Shown here: in pieces, positions 27,489-36,124 of the stretch
Layout of the letters: every line of letters begins with the position of its first letter
Position numbering within the stretch: the first letter of the stretch is position 1
NCBI GenBank assembly: GCA_016124535.1
Contig: WGNK01000003.1
Coordinates: forward strand, 350,001-414,000
DNA: 64,000 nt
Origin: Azospirillum sp.
GTDB lineage: Bacteria > Pseudomonadota > Alphaproteobacteria > Azospirillales > Azospirillaceae
Direction of reading: 5' to 3'
Translations under genes and position numbers: made by a program
The notes under the pieces: model-generated
What the model saw: the letters and a program-made list of their open reading frames with translations, nothing else
Databases searched by the model: none
What the model was told of the DNA's origin: nothing

Positions 27489-28409
27489 ATGAATCAGGCT
27501 CCCAACTACTATGGCGGCAGCCGCCTCGATCGGGCGGCGACGCGGCGCCGCGACGAGGTCTGGGTGGCGGCAACCCTGGCTCACCCCGAGTCGCGTTTGG
27601 TTCCGGTGTGGCGGGATCTCAGTTTCGTTACGGGCGACCGCTGCGCTCCCCGCATCCCCTTGCTGGCGGTCGCCGACCCGTGGTGGCGCGAACTCGCGGG
27701 GCCGGAGCCGCTGATGCTCCTGGGCCAGCTCGACGGGGCGGTCTGGTTCGGGCTGGACCTCAGCGCGCTGGAGGCGCCCGAGAGCTTGCCGGCGCTGGCC
27801 GGGCAGGGCGGCTTTATCGATCTGCGCAGTGTCGGCCGCCATATGCCCCTTGATGAGGCGGCGATCTGCGCCTATGCGCGCGGGATGAGCTGGTGGCATC
27901 GGCGCCATCGTTTCTGCGGGGTCTGCGGCCACCCGACCACCAGCCTTGAAGCCGGCCATCTCCGGCGTTGCGGCGACCCGGCCTGCGGCACCGTCCATTT
28001 TCCCCGCACCGATCCCGCGGTCATCATGCTGGTCACCGACGGCCAGCGCTGCTTGCTCGGGCGTCAGCCGCGATTCGCCCCCGGCGTCTACTCGACCCTG
28101 GCCGGTTTCGTCGAACCGGGCGAAAGCCTGGAGGATGCGGTCGCCCGCGAGGTCCTGGAGGAGACCGGCATTGAGGTCGGCGACATCCGCTATCACTCGT
28201 CGCAACCGTGGCCGTTTCCGTCGTCGCTGATGCTGGGTTTCTATGCCCATGCCCGGACCACCGAGATTCGGATTGACGGCATCGAACTGGAGGATGCGCG
28301 CTGGTTCGAGCGTTCCTGGCTGCTGGCCAACCGGGACGCCGCGGTTCCACGGCCGCCGCGGCCCGATTCGATCGCCAGGCGCCTGCTTGAAGACTGGCTG
28401 GCCGGCTAG
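27489..28409 (+). CDS. nudC: NAD(+) diphosphatase NudC (also RNA deNADding)
   Basis: 306 residues. N-terminal NUDIX-like domain, a zinc ribbon with two CxxC-type pairs (CGVCG and CGDPACG, about 140-160), and the Nudix catalytic box GFVEPGESLEDAVAREVLEETGIEV (described in pieces: GFVEPGES, REVLEETG). The diagnostic NudC motif SQPWPFPSS follows. The enzyme hydrolyses NAD(H) to NMN(H) and AMP and in other bacteria also removes NAD caps from RNA. ATG at 27489 has GGAGC eight bases before it; earlier in-frame starts are poor. It converges with the TPR gene, leaving four bases between stops. Confidence 0.95.
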   Translation: MNQAPNYYGGSRLDRAATRRRDEVWVAATLAHPESRLVPVWRDLSFVTGDRCAPRIPLLAVADPWWRELAGPEPLMLLGQLDGAVWFGLDLSALEAPESLPALAGQGGFIDLRSVGRHMPLDEAAICAYARGMSWWHRRHRFCGVCGHPTTSLEAGHLRRCGDPACGTVHFPRTDPAVIMLVTDGQRCLLGRQPRFAPGVYSTLAGFVEPGESLEDAVAREVLEETGIEVGDIRYHSSQPWPFPSSLMLGFYAHARTTEIRIDGIELEDARWFERSWLLANRDAAVPRPPRPDSIARRLLEDWLAG

Positions 28410-28413
28410 CCCC

Positions 28414-29820
28414 TCAGGGTCCGGGGTGAAAGGCCTCGAGCGCTCGATCGACCTCGGCGACGACGCTGGACCAATCGCCCGGCGACGGCTGGCGGAACAG
28501 GCGGGCGGTGGGATACCAGGGGCTGTCGTTGCGGTCGCGCAACCAACGCCAGCAGGCATCGAAGCGTAGCAGCAGCCAAACCGGCTTGCCGAGGGCGCCG
28601 GCCAGATGGGCGACTGCGGTGTCGACCGAAATCACCAGGTCCAGGGTTTCGATCAGCGCTGCGGTGTCCATAAAATCGCTCACGCCCTCCATCACGTCGA
28701 CCAACCGCTCGGTCAGCGCGAGTTCGGCGATCTGACCGGCCGCGGCACCCAGCTGCAGGCTGAAGAATGACGGCCGCGGGTTGTCCAACAGACGCGACAG
28801 CTGGGACAGGTGCAGGCTCTTGCGGCTGCTGCCCAGAATCGCCGCGGGATTGTTTTCGTGGGTGCAACCGTTCCAGACCAGGCCGACCCGGGGCGACCTC
28901 GCCTCACCGATCCGCGGCCGCCAAAACGCCCTGGCCGCCGGGTCGACATGGAGATAGGGAACTTCGGCCGGTAAAACCGGGTCCGAAACGAGTTTTGCTG
29001 AATCGATCCGGGCCGGTTCGGCCGGGCTCGCCAGCACATAGGGCAGGCTCATCGCCGCGACCTGGGCGTCGAACGCCAGGTTTTCGGTCGACACCGCGAC
29101 GGCGTCGACCGCCCGGTTACTGCCGAGGATGCGCGCAAGCGGCCTGGGGCAAAGGACGGTCACGGCGCCGCCCCGTCGCTTGCAGAGCTCGGCATAGCGG
29201 ATGAACTGCAGCGAATCGCCGAAGCCTTGCTCGCACCAGATCAGCAGGGTCTTGCCGTGAAACTCGGTTCCCTTCCATTGCCGTCCGGTGAAGGGACGAG
29301 TGTAATTGCCGTTTCCCAGGGCGAAGCGGTTTTCCAGCAGCCGCCAGCCGTCCCGGTACCGACCGCAGGTCAGCAGGGCCTGGCCCTTGTTGAGCAGGCT
29401 GTCGGTCGAGTCCGGCTTCAGTTCGATCGCGCGATCGTAGGCGGCGATCGCGTCCTCGAACCGCCCCAGTGCCGCGAGCGCCAGGCCCAGATTGTTCAGG
29501 GCGTCGCCATAATCCGGTCGAAGCGCCAGCGCGCGCCGGAAATTTGCCGCGGCGTCGTCGAAGCTTCCTTGCGCGTTTAGTGCCAAGCCGAAATTATTGA
29601 GCGCCTCGGGCGAATCGGGTTGCAGCGTCAGGGCCCGTGCGATCAATGCCAGCGCCTCGTCGAGCCGGCCACGCTGGAAGCAGACCACCCCCAGCAGATG
29701 CAGGGCATCGAAATGACGCTTGTCGATCCTGACGATTTTCCGGTACCCGGCCTCGGCGTCGATCAGGCGGCCGTTCAAATGGTGGTCGACCGCCGATTTC
29801 AGAAGTTTTGCCGTCTTCAT
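28414..29820 (-). CDS. TPR protein with GT41/GT9-like glycosyltransferase domain
   Basis: 468 residues. Residues about 1-150 form four tetratricopeptide repeats (for example ALNNFGLALNAQGSFDDAAANFRRAL and its successor). The rest resembles the glycosyltransferase half found in TPR proteins of alphaproteobacteria: LLIWCEQGFGDSLQFIRYAELCKRRGG, PRVGLVWNGCTHENN, FFSLQLGAAAGQI, and DTAALIETLDLVISVDTAVAHLAGALGKPVWLLL near 410. The Asp-Thr-Ala-x-x-His motif is shared with heptosyltransferase-like GT-B enzymes. The start at 29820 is a clean ATG. Substrate is unknown; many such proteins lie near flagellin or surface-glycan genes, but none is adjacent here. Confidence 0.85.
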   Translation of the reverse strand: MKTAKLLKSAVDHHLNGRLIDAEAGYRKIVRIDKRHFDALHLLGVVCFQRGRLDEALALIARALTLQPDSPEALNNFGLALNAQGSFDDAAANFRRALALRPDYGDALNNLGLALAALGRFEDAIAAYDRAIELKPDSTDSLLNKGQALLTCGRYRDGWRLLENRFALGNGNYTRPFTGRQWKGTEFHGKTLLIWCEQGFGDSLQFIRYAELCKRRGGAVTVLCPRPLARILGSNRAVDAVAVSTENLAFDAQVAAMSLPYVLASPAEPARIDSAKLVSDPVLPAEVPYLHVDPAARAFWRPRIGEARSPRVGLVWNGCTHENNPAAILGSSRKSLHLSQLSRLLDNPRPSFFSLQLGAAAGQIAELALTERLVDVMEGVSDFMDTAALIETLDLVISVDTAVAHLAGALGKPVWLLLRFDACWRWLRDRNDSPWYPTARLFRQPSPGDWSSVVAEVDRALEAFHPGP

Positions 29821-30194
29821 CGGTTCGGGACATTCGCGATCGGTGGCAGCGGCCTCGTGCCCGGTCGGAGCTTAATGGACGCGCCGCGCCGCTGTCGACG
29901 GCGATCCCGATCGCCGGAACTTGGGTTTCACAGTCCGGAGAGACGGGAAGTGCAATGACGCCCGGACGGCGGGGCCGATGATTTTGGACCGAATGGTTTC
30001 GGTGCCGCGCGGACTGAAGACCCTACAGACCAAGTGCAGATCGGAAAATTCATAGATAATCCAATAAATCTGTGTTCGTCAGGCCACAAGGATGCCCAAA
30101 ACGTCCGGGAGGTACGCCTTGGAATTTTGCACTTTATCAATCGGGATTTAGAGTCGTGGCAATCAGTTTAATTCGAGTCGGTTTGGAGGATGCG
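29821..30194. other. Intergenic region between divergent TPR and autotransporter-like genes
   Basis: About 375 bases. The right half (30030-30190) is AT-richer and likely holds the promoter of the barrel gene. A GGAGG ribosome site is at 30186-30190. No gene, repeat or hairpin of note was seen. Confidence 0.5.
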
Positions 30195-31832
30195 ATGGTT
30201 GCGGCCGGAACGCGCAATATGATCGGCGGGCGGGTGCCCATGTTCGCCGCATGCCTGCTGGCAACGACAGTCCTCGCGGCATTGCCGCGAGAAGCCCAGG
30301 CTCAGGGATTTAGTTCGCCGGCCAACGCCACGATCAGTACGACCGAGGGGCAATCGGTGACCACCAATATTGCCACGCTCAACAACTGTCCCACGCCCAC
30401 GACGCTGTCGATCCATCAGAGCCCGGCGCACGGCACCGCCGGCGTTTCGGGCCTCACCAGTATCACTTATGCCCCGAACTCGGGCTTCTCCGGGTCTGAC
30501 TCCTACCAATACAACTTCTTCTGCACCAGCCCATCGATCAGCGGTGTCGGCACCATCACCATCAACGTTCAGGCCCAGACCACGCAAACCAACGACAACA
30601 GAAGCGGGGAGGCGGTCGCCAACACCACCCAGGACACCTTGCGTGCCAGCACCGGGGTTCTGGTCACCCAGCTGACCACCCGCATCTCCCAGATCGTGTC
30701 GCCCGGTGCCCTGACCCCGCGCGCCCGGGTCGGCGGCGGCCAGTCGCCCGGAACGTTGCCCGGAGCGTCGCTGGCGCCGACCAGCCGGCGAACGCCGACA
30801 CCCCTCGACGACGAGCTGGCGTCGCTGCCGGTCCTCGGCGACCATCGCCTGGTCACCCGTAGCGCCGGCAGTGCCAGTCGCACCGGTTCGCTTTTCGACC
30901 TCGCCACCCTGGGGACCGGTCTGCTCGGACAGACCGGCGTGTTACAGGGCCGCAGCGCGGGGGCTTCGGTTGCCGGCGCCGAGACCGCCAGTCTCAACCT
31001 GTTCGACGAAGGCATCGGGCTATCGGGTGGTGACGGAGCGACCAAATTGGGCGTGTGGGGGTCGGCCTCCTACACGCGGTTGCGCAACTCGCTGTCCTCG
31101 ACCGCGATCAAGGGGCCGCTCTATTCGGTTCTGTTCGGCGCCGACTACAAGATTGCCGAAGGCGCGGTGGTCGGCGGCGCCTTTTCGGTCGATATCACCG
31201 ACATCGAGACCACTTTCAACGACGGCTCGCTCTATTCGGTCGGCTACGCCTTCTCGCCCTATGCCGGCTATGCCGTGCCTAAGGAGTGGCTGGACCTGCC
31301 GGGACAATTGTCCTTCGATGTCCTGGCCAGCTTCGGCCGGGTCGGCACCGATACCAGCCGCAATCGCAGCACCACGCGGATCAGCGGCAACTACGACGCC
31401 GACCGCTACATCTTCGCCGCTAATGCCAACTATAACCAGCTGGTGCTGGAGAACTGGGACGTCACCGGCCGGCTCGGCTATTCCTGGTCACGCCAGGGCA
31501 ACGATCACTTCACCGAGGACGACGGCACGCGGGTCGACGGCAGTTCGGTGACGCTGGGTCAGGGCCGCGCCGGCGCCAAGGTCGGCTACCTGTTCGAAAA
31601 GGTCGAACCCTATATCGGTGCCGCCTATCTCTATGACTTCGTGTTCAACCGCCAGACTGTGGCAGGTGGCCTGGCCCAGCCGAAGAACGACCGTGACGAG
31701 GTCGAAGGCACGATCGGTGTCGCCTGGACCCCGACCGACACCGTCTATGGCGGGTTCGAAATCGGCCACGGCTTTTTCCGCGAAGACAACAGCAACACCA
31801 CGATTACGCTCCACCTGCGCGGCGAATTCTAA
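30195..31832 (+). CDS. Outer-membrane autotransporter-like beta-barrel protein with Ig-like domain
   Basis: 545 residues. A signal peptide ends near residue 37 (MFAACLLATTVLAALPREAQAQ). An Ig/cadherin-like module follows (about 40-130: TISTTEGQSVTTNI, APNSGFSGSDSYQYNFFC), then a linker, then a C-terminal barrel of about 260 residues with alternating strands (LGVWGSASYTRL, YSVLFGADYKI, YDADRYIFAANANYNQL, VGYLFEKVEPYIGAAYLYDF) and the terminal LHLRGEF, whose final Phe is the expected outer-membrane insertion signal. ATG at 30195 has GGAGG; its leader GGAGGATGCGATGGTT is identical to that of the sorA gene at 32029. It is probably a small surface-exposed adhesin-like protein. Function not known. 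Confidence 0.8.
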   Translation: MVAAGTRNMIGGRVPMFAACLLATTVLAALPREAQAQGFSSPANATISTTEGQSVTTNIATLNNCPTPTTLSIHQSPAHGTAGVSGLTSITYAPNSGFSGSDSYQYNFFCTSPSISGVGTITINVQAQTTQTNDNRSGEAVANTTQDTLRASTGVLVTQLTTRISQIVSPGALTPRARVGGGQSPGTLPGASLAPTSRRTPTPLDDELASLPVLGDHRLVTRSAGSASRTGSLFDLATLGTGLLGQTGVLQGRSAGASVAGAETASLNLFDEGIGLSGGDGATKLGVWGSASYTRLRNSLSSTAIKGPLYSVLFGADYKIAEGAVVGGAFSVDITDIETTFNDGSLYSVGYAFSPYAGYAVPKEWLDLPGQLSFDVLASFGRVGTDTSRNRSTTRISGNYDADRYIFAANANYNQLVLENWDVTGRLGYSWSRQGNDHFTEDDGTRVDGSSVTLGQGRAGAKVGYLFEKVEPYIGAAYLYDFVFNRQTVAGGLAQPKNDRDEVEGTIGVAWTPTDTVYGGFEIGHGFFREDNSNTTITLHLRGEF

Positions 31833-31885
31833 GCCGGCGGTTTGTGAATTGGGGACCTGTAATGGAGCACGAAATTAGGTGAATT

Positions 31886-31937
31886 GGTGCCGGATTTTGG
31901 CCGATAACCGGGTGAAATCGGTTCAAAATCCGGCACC
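31886..31937. repeat. Perfect 14-bp inverted repeat with nested inner stem
   Basis: Left arm GGTGCCGGATTTTG (31886-31899) and right arm CAAAATCCGGCACC (31924-31937) are exactly complementary. Between them CCGAT (31901-31905) pairs with ATCGG (31917-31921), giving an extended stem with a small bulge. It lies between the barrel gene and sorA, both on the plus strand. No T-run follows. It could be a terminator-like or mRNA-stabilising hairpin, or a copy of a dispersed palindromic element. Confidence 0.7.
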
Positions 31938-32028
31938 AGTTCCTGGTTTACGGCGGAGGGCAAAACTCATATCGTGACAAAAGGTCGCACCACGACGACC
32001 GCAAAAAAACAGAACCGGGGAGGATGCG

Positions 32029-33261
32029 ATGGTTTCCAGGCGCACGCTGCTTATGGGCGCTGCCGGCGGCTTGGTCGCGGCCGGTGGTATCGGGGGTCTG
32101 CCGCGCCGACTTTGGGCCGACGAGGCGGTGCCGTTGTCGCCCGGCGTTCCCGAAGGGTTGCGTGGCGTCGCCACCCTGGAGGCGCTGCCCGGCAAGCTGC
32201 CGCTGATCAAGCTGACCTACCGGCCGCCCAACTACGAGACGCCGGTCCGGTATTTCGACAGCGTCCTGACCCCCAACGACGCCTTTTTCGTGCGCTACCA
32301 TTTGGCTGATATTCCGGAGGTCGATGGCGCCGGCTGGCGGCTCAGGATCGGCGGCGACGCGGTCGAAACCCCGGCCGAATACAGCCTCGACGATCTGAAG
32401 CACGGCTTTGAGACGGTCGAAGTGGTGGCGGTCTGCCAATGCTCGGGCAACCGCCGCGGCCTGTCCCAGCCCCATGTCGCCGGCGCTGAATGGGGCTATG
32501 GCGCGATGGGCAACGCGCGCTGGACCGGGGTCCGGCTCAAGGACGTGCTCAACAAGGCGGGCTTGCGCAAGGAAGCCCTCGAAGTGGTTTTCGACGGCGC
32601 CGACGGCCCGGTGATCGACAAGACCCCGGACTTTCAGAAGAGCCTGCCGATCTGGAAGGCGCTCGACGAAAACACGCTGATCGCGTTCGCGATGAACGGG
32701 GCGCCGCTGCCCCACTGGAACGGCTATCCGGCGCGCTTGGTCGTCTCGGGCTGGACCGGCACCTATTGGATGAAGCATCTGACCGCGGTTCAGGCGGTCA
32801 GCTCTGCGTTCAAGCAGTTCTGGATGAATCCGGCCTACCGCATCCCGGTCGGTAAATATCCGGTGATTGACCGCTTCTTCAGCCAGGAAACCGCGACCAG
32901 CACCCCGATCACCGAGATGGTGGTCAATTCGCTGGTGACCAATCTGAGCCCCGGCCATAAGGCCAAGGCGGGACGGCCGCTCGACGTCAAGGGTCAGGCC
33001 TGGGACGGTGGCTACGGCATCAGCGAGGTCCTGGTCTCTACCGATGGCGGCAAGGATTGGCGGCCGGCGACGCTCGGCGAGGATCTCGGCCGGTTCTCGT
33101 TCCGGCCCTGGAGCTTCCGCTTCGTGCCCCAGGCGGGCGAGCATGTGATCATGGCCAAGGCGACCAACCGGGTCGGAGCCAGCCAGACCTTCGCGCTGAA
33201 TTTCAATCCTGCCGGCTACCACAACAATGTGGTCCAGCGCATCGCCATCACCGCGGCCTGA
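32029..33261 (+). CDS. sorA: Sulfite dehydrogenase molybdopterin subunit SorA
   Basis: 410 residues. A Tat signal with twin Arg (SRRTLLMGAAGG) directs folded export to the periplasm. The sulfite-oxidase molybdopterin domain contains YRPPNYETPVRYF, FFVRYHLADIP and VCQCSGNRRG, with Cys138 as the likely molybdenum ligand, then GGAEWGYGAMGNARWTG-type loops and HWNGYPARLVVSGWTGTYWMKHL. A C-terminal dimerisation Ig-like domain (about 290-400: VKGQAWDGGYGISEVLVSTDGGKDW) follows. It oxidises sulfite to sulfate. The monohaem cytochrome SorB is encoded 20 bases downstream, giving the SorAB pair. ATG at 32029 has GGGGAGG. Confidence 0.92.
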   Translation: MVSRRTLLMGAAGGLVAAGGIGGLPRRLWADEAVPLSPGVPEGLRGVATLEALPGKLPLIKLTYRPPNYETPVRYFDSVLTPNDAFFVRYHLADIPEVDGAGWRLRIGGDAVETPAEYSLDDLKHGFETVEVVAVCQCSGNRRGLSQPHVAGAEWGYGAMGNARWTGVRLKDVLNKAGLRKEALEVVFDGADGPVIDKTPDFQKSLPIWKALDENTLIAFAMNGAPLPHWNGYPARLVVSGWTGTYWMKHLTAVQAVSSAFKQFWMNPAYRIPVGKYPVIDRFFSQETATSTPITEMVVNSLVTNLSPGHKAKAGRPLDVKGQAWDGGYGISEVLVSTDGGKDWRPATLGEDLGRFSFRPWSFRFVPQAGEHVIMAKATNRVGASQTFALNFNPAGYHNNVVQRIAITAA

Positions 33262-33281
33262 CCGGACCGGAGGATACAGCC

Positions 33282-33566
33282 ATGCTGAGACTTGCCACGA
33301 CCACGGCGGTGCTGCTCTTGCTGGCCGGACCGGCCTTGGCCGGCGAGGAAAACATCAAGCTCGCCGATGGCCCCAACCTGATGCTGGTCGAGGGCCATTG
33401 TGGCGCCTGCCACAGCCTCGACTACATCCCGATGAATTCGCCGTTCCTCGACCGCACCAAATGGCAGGGCACCGTGACCAAGATGATCAAGGTCTACGGT
33501 GCGCCGATCGCCGACGACGAAGCGGTCCAGATCATCGACTACCTGGCGGCCAGATACGGCGGATAA
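33282..33566 (+). CDS. sorB: Sulfite dehydrogenase cytochrome c subunit SorB
   Basis: 94 residues. A Sec signal peptide (LRLATTTAVLLLLAGPALAGEE) leads to a mature chain of about 75 residues with one covalent haem site CGACH, and a C-terminal Met-containing helix (TKMIKVYGAPIADDEAVQIIDYLAARYGG). It accepts electrons from SorA and passes them to the respiratory chain at cytochrome c level. AGGAGGAT-like sequence (GGAGGATACAGCC) precedes the ATG at 33282. It directly follows sorA and faces the mrdA gene. Confidence 0.92.
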   Translation: MLRLATTTAVLLLLAGPALAGEENIKLADGPNLMLVEGHCGACHSLDYIPMNSPFLDRTKWQGTVTKMIKVYGAPIADDEAVQIIDYLAARYGG

Positions 33567-33624
33567 ACCAGGCGGCGCGGCCGCCGGTTGCGGTTTTCCC
33601 AGAACCTGGGGCCCTTTCCGGCAT

Positions 33625-33645
33625 CGCGGGGGCAAAAAGCCCGCG
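33625..33645. terminator. Short GC stem with A/T-rich loop between convergent sorB and mrdA
   Basis: CGCGGG at 33625-33630 pairs with CCCGCG at 33640-33645, with a nine-base loop containing AAAAA. It lies between the stops of sorB (33566) and mrdA (33654). The stem is only six pairs and no T-run follows, so the terminator call is tentative. Confidence 0.35.
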
Positions 33646-33653
33646 GCCGTCGT

Positions 33654-35522
33654 TCAGGCGTTGCGCTTGGGCGGCGCGGGTTGGTCGCTGCTGACGGTGG
33701 CGCGCGCGGGGTCGCGCCTTTGGGTTTCCAACAGCACGTCGCGGGCGATCGGTGCCGCCACCGCCGAGCCGCCGCCGCCATGTTCGACCACCACCGCCAT
33801 CGCGTAGCGCGGGGCCTCGACCGGGGCGAAGGCGACGAACAGGGCGTGGTCGCGTTCCCGCCACGGCAGGTCTTCGTTCTTGACCACGCCGGTCGAGCGC
33901 TCGGCCATGGTGATCCGGCGGACCTGGGAGGTCCCGGTCTTGCCCGCCATCTCCATTCCGGGCTCGGTGATGCGGACCTTATAGGCGGTGCCGCGCTGGC
34001 TGTTGGTGACGTTGTTCATGCCCTGCAGGACGGCATCGACATGCTCTTTCTGCAGGTCGATCTTCGACCATACCGTCTGTTCGCCGGGCCCCTGGCGAAT
34101 CTGCTTGGTCAGGTGCGGTTTGACGGCGAAGCCGCCATTGGCCAGCCGCGCTGTCATCACCGCCAGCTGCAGCGGCGTCGCCAGGACGTATCCTTGGCCG
34201 ATCGCGGCGACCAGCGACTCGCCCTGTTGCCACGGCGTGCCAAGGCTCGCCTGCTTCCAGGCCCGCGACGGCACCAGCCCCGGCCGCTCGCCGGGCAGGT
34301 CGAGCCCGAGCTTTTCGCCCAGTCCGAAGCGGTGGGCCATCTCGGCGATGCGGTCGATACCGAGGCGGCGGGCCAGGTCGTAGAAATAGGTATCGCAGGA
34401 CTGGCGGAGCGCTTCGTTGAGGTCGACGGTGCCGTGGCCGCCGCGTTTCCAGCAATGGAAACGATGGTCGCCGAGATCCATGTGGCCGGGACAGAACACG
34501 GTATGGTGCGGCGTCACCAGGCCGGAATCCAGGGCGGCCAGAGCGACCATCAGCTTGAAAGTGGATCCCGGCGCGTACTGGCCGCCAACCGCCTTGTTGT
34601 TGAGTGGTGCAGTCGGGTTGGACAGCATGTCCTCCCAGACCTCGGCGCTGATTCCGGTGGCAAACTGATTGGGGTCGTAGCTCGGCACCGAACAGAGCGC
34701 ATAGATGCCGCCGGTATGGGCGTCGAGCACCACGGCCGCCGCACTGCGTTCGCCGGCGAGGCGCTGCTGGGTGTATTCCTGAAGGCCGATATCGATGGTG
34801 AGCGTGACTTCGCGTCCCGGCTGGCCGTCGTTGCGCTTCAACTCGCGGATCACCCGGCCGACCGCATTGACCTCCAGCTGGCTGGTGCCGGCGGTGCCGC
34901 GCAGCTCCTTTTCCAGAAATTTCTCGACGCCCGATTTGCCGATGCGGAAACCGGGCAGCGAAAGTACCGGGTCGCCGGTCAGCTCGCGCTCCGAAACCAC
35001 CCCGACATAGCCCAGGATATGGGCGGTCGCCTCCCCGTGGGGATAACTGCGGATCTCGCCGACTTCGATCGAAAGTCCGGGCAAGTCGGGGGTATGGACT
35101 TCGATCAGCGCGACCTGGTCCCAGGTCAGGTTCTCCTTGACGGTGACCGGAACGAATCGGCGTTTGCGCTGGATCTCCCGCATGATGCGCCGATGGTCGG
35201 TCTCAGACAGCGGCACGATGCGCGACAGACGGTTGAGCGTCGCCGGGACATTGGGGCTGCGCTCAGAAACCAGGACCACCCGGTAATTCTGGCGATTGAT
35301 CGCCAGCGGTACCCCCTGGCGATCGACGATCTGGCCGCGGCTGGGCGCGATCAGGCGCAGGCTGATGCGATTTTCATCGGCGAGGGTTGAGTAGCGTTCC
35401 GACTCGATGACTTCCAGGTAGTAAAGGCGGCCGACCAACGTCGACAGCAGGCCGAGCTTCAGTCCGCCCAGCACCATGACCCGGCGGCTGAGCGTACGGT
35501 AGCGATCGTTGTCGCGATTCAA
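33654..35522 (-). CDS. mrdA: Penicillin-binding protein 2 (elongation transpeptidase)
   Basis: 622 residues, class B PBP. N-terminal membrane anchor (about 14-35), pedestal domain with SRGQIVDRQGVPLAIN, and a transpeptidase domain with GSTFKLMVALAAL (catalytic Ser320), SCD (the SxN-equivalent) and GKTGTSQ. It cross-links side-wall peptidoglycan with RodA under MreBCD control. The best start is TTG at 35522 with AAGGA eight bases upstream; no ATG is available. It ends the mreB-mreC-mreD-mrdA series; rodA, which normally follows, is absent here. Confidence 0.95.
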   Translation of the reverse strand: MNRDNDRYRTLSRRVMVLGGLKLGLLSTLVGRLYYLEVIESERYSTLADENRISLRLIAPSRGQIVDRQGVPLAINRQNYRVVLVSERSPNVPATLNRLSRIVPLSETDHRRIMREIQRKRRFVPVTVKENLTWDQVALIEVHTPDLPGLSIEVGEIRSYPHGEATAHILGYVGVVSERELTGDPVLSLPGFRIGKSGVEKFLEKELRGTAGTSQLEVNAVGRVIRELKRNDGQPGREVTLTIDIGLQEYTQQRLAGERSAAAVVLDAHTGGIYALCSVPSYDPNQFATGISAEVWEDMLSNPTAPLNNKAVGGQYAPGSTFKLMVALAALDSGLVTPHHTVFCPGHMDLGDHRFHCWKRGGHGTVDLNEALRQSCDTYFYDLARRLGIDRIAEMAHRFGLGEKLGLDLPGERPGLVPSRAWKQASLGTPWQQGESLVAAIGQGYVLATPLQLAVMTARLANGGFAVKPHLTKQIRQGPGEQTVWSKIDLQKEHVDAVLQGMNNVTNSQRGTAYKVRITEPGMEMAGKTGTSQVRRITMAERSTGVVKNEDLPWRERDHALFVAFAPVEAPRYAMAVVVEHGGGGSAVAAPIARDVLLETQRRDPARATVSSDQPAPPKRNA

Positions 35523-35608
35523 TCGACCATTCCTTCGCGCTCAAGCCGGCAGTACCTGGCCGGCAACCCGTGGCCCGACACCCGTGGTCCGGCGCGGTGC
35601 CGGTTCGG

Positions 35609-36124
35609 TCATGCCTGGACCAGAAAGGCCCGGTGCACCCGGATCAGCAGCCAAGCTACCACCGGAAACAGCGCCAGCGTCAACAGGGCCTGAAACAGCG
35701 GCGCATCGGCCGGGACCACATCGCCGAGCAGGAGCGAGATCACGGTCCAACGGACCACCGCGGCTCCGAGGACGATCAGCGTAAAACCCCACCACAACAG
35801 CAGAAACGAATTGGCCAGGAAAAAGCCGCGCTGGCTGATCACGACCAGCAGCACCAGCACCAGCACCAGCGCCGAAAGCCCCAGGGGATCGCCGCTCAAC
35901 AGGTCGTTCAGCAGTCCGATTGCGAAGGCGACGCTCGGCCGCAGCAAGTCCGGACGGTGAATCGCCCAATAATAGACGCTCATCAGCGCCAAGGCAGGGC
36001 TGACCCGGTCCAGGCCCGGAATCGGCAGCGGCACCATGCTGACCAGTACCAGCATCACCGTAACCGCCGCCGGCGCCAGGCTGCGCCCGGCGAGGTCGAC
36101 GCGCTGCCAGACACTGACGGTCAC
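35609..36124 (-). CDS. mreD: Rod-shape-determining protein MreD
   Basis: 171 residues, about five to six membrane helices (APAAVTVMLVLVSMVPLPIPG, SPALALMSVYYWAIHRPDLLRPSVAFAIGLLNDLLSGDPLGLSALVLVLVLLV in pieces). The PDLL...FxxGLxxDLLxGxPLG motif is the MreD signature. The GTG start overlaps the mreC stop in GTGA, so mreC and mreD are translationally coupled. MreD is the membrane partner of MreC in the elongasome. Confidence 0.93.
   Translation of the reverse strand: MTVSVWQRVDLAGRSLAPAAVTVMLVLVSMVPLPIPGLDRVSPALALMSVYYWAIHRPDLLRPSVAFAIGLLNDLLSGDPLGLSALVLVLVLLVVISQRGFFLANSFLLLWWGFTLIVLGAAVVRWTVISLLLGDVVPADAPLFQALLTLALFPVVAWLLIRVHRAFLVQA

Noticed and set aside
33588..35390. 600-codon plus-strand frame
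   Set aside because: Antisense to mrdA, no recognisable protein.
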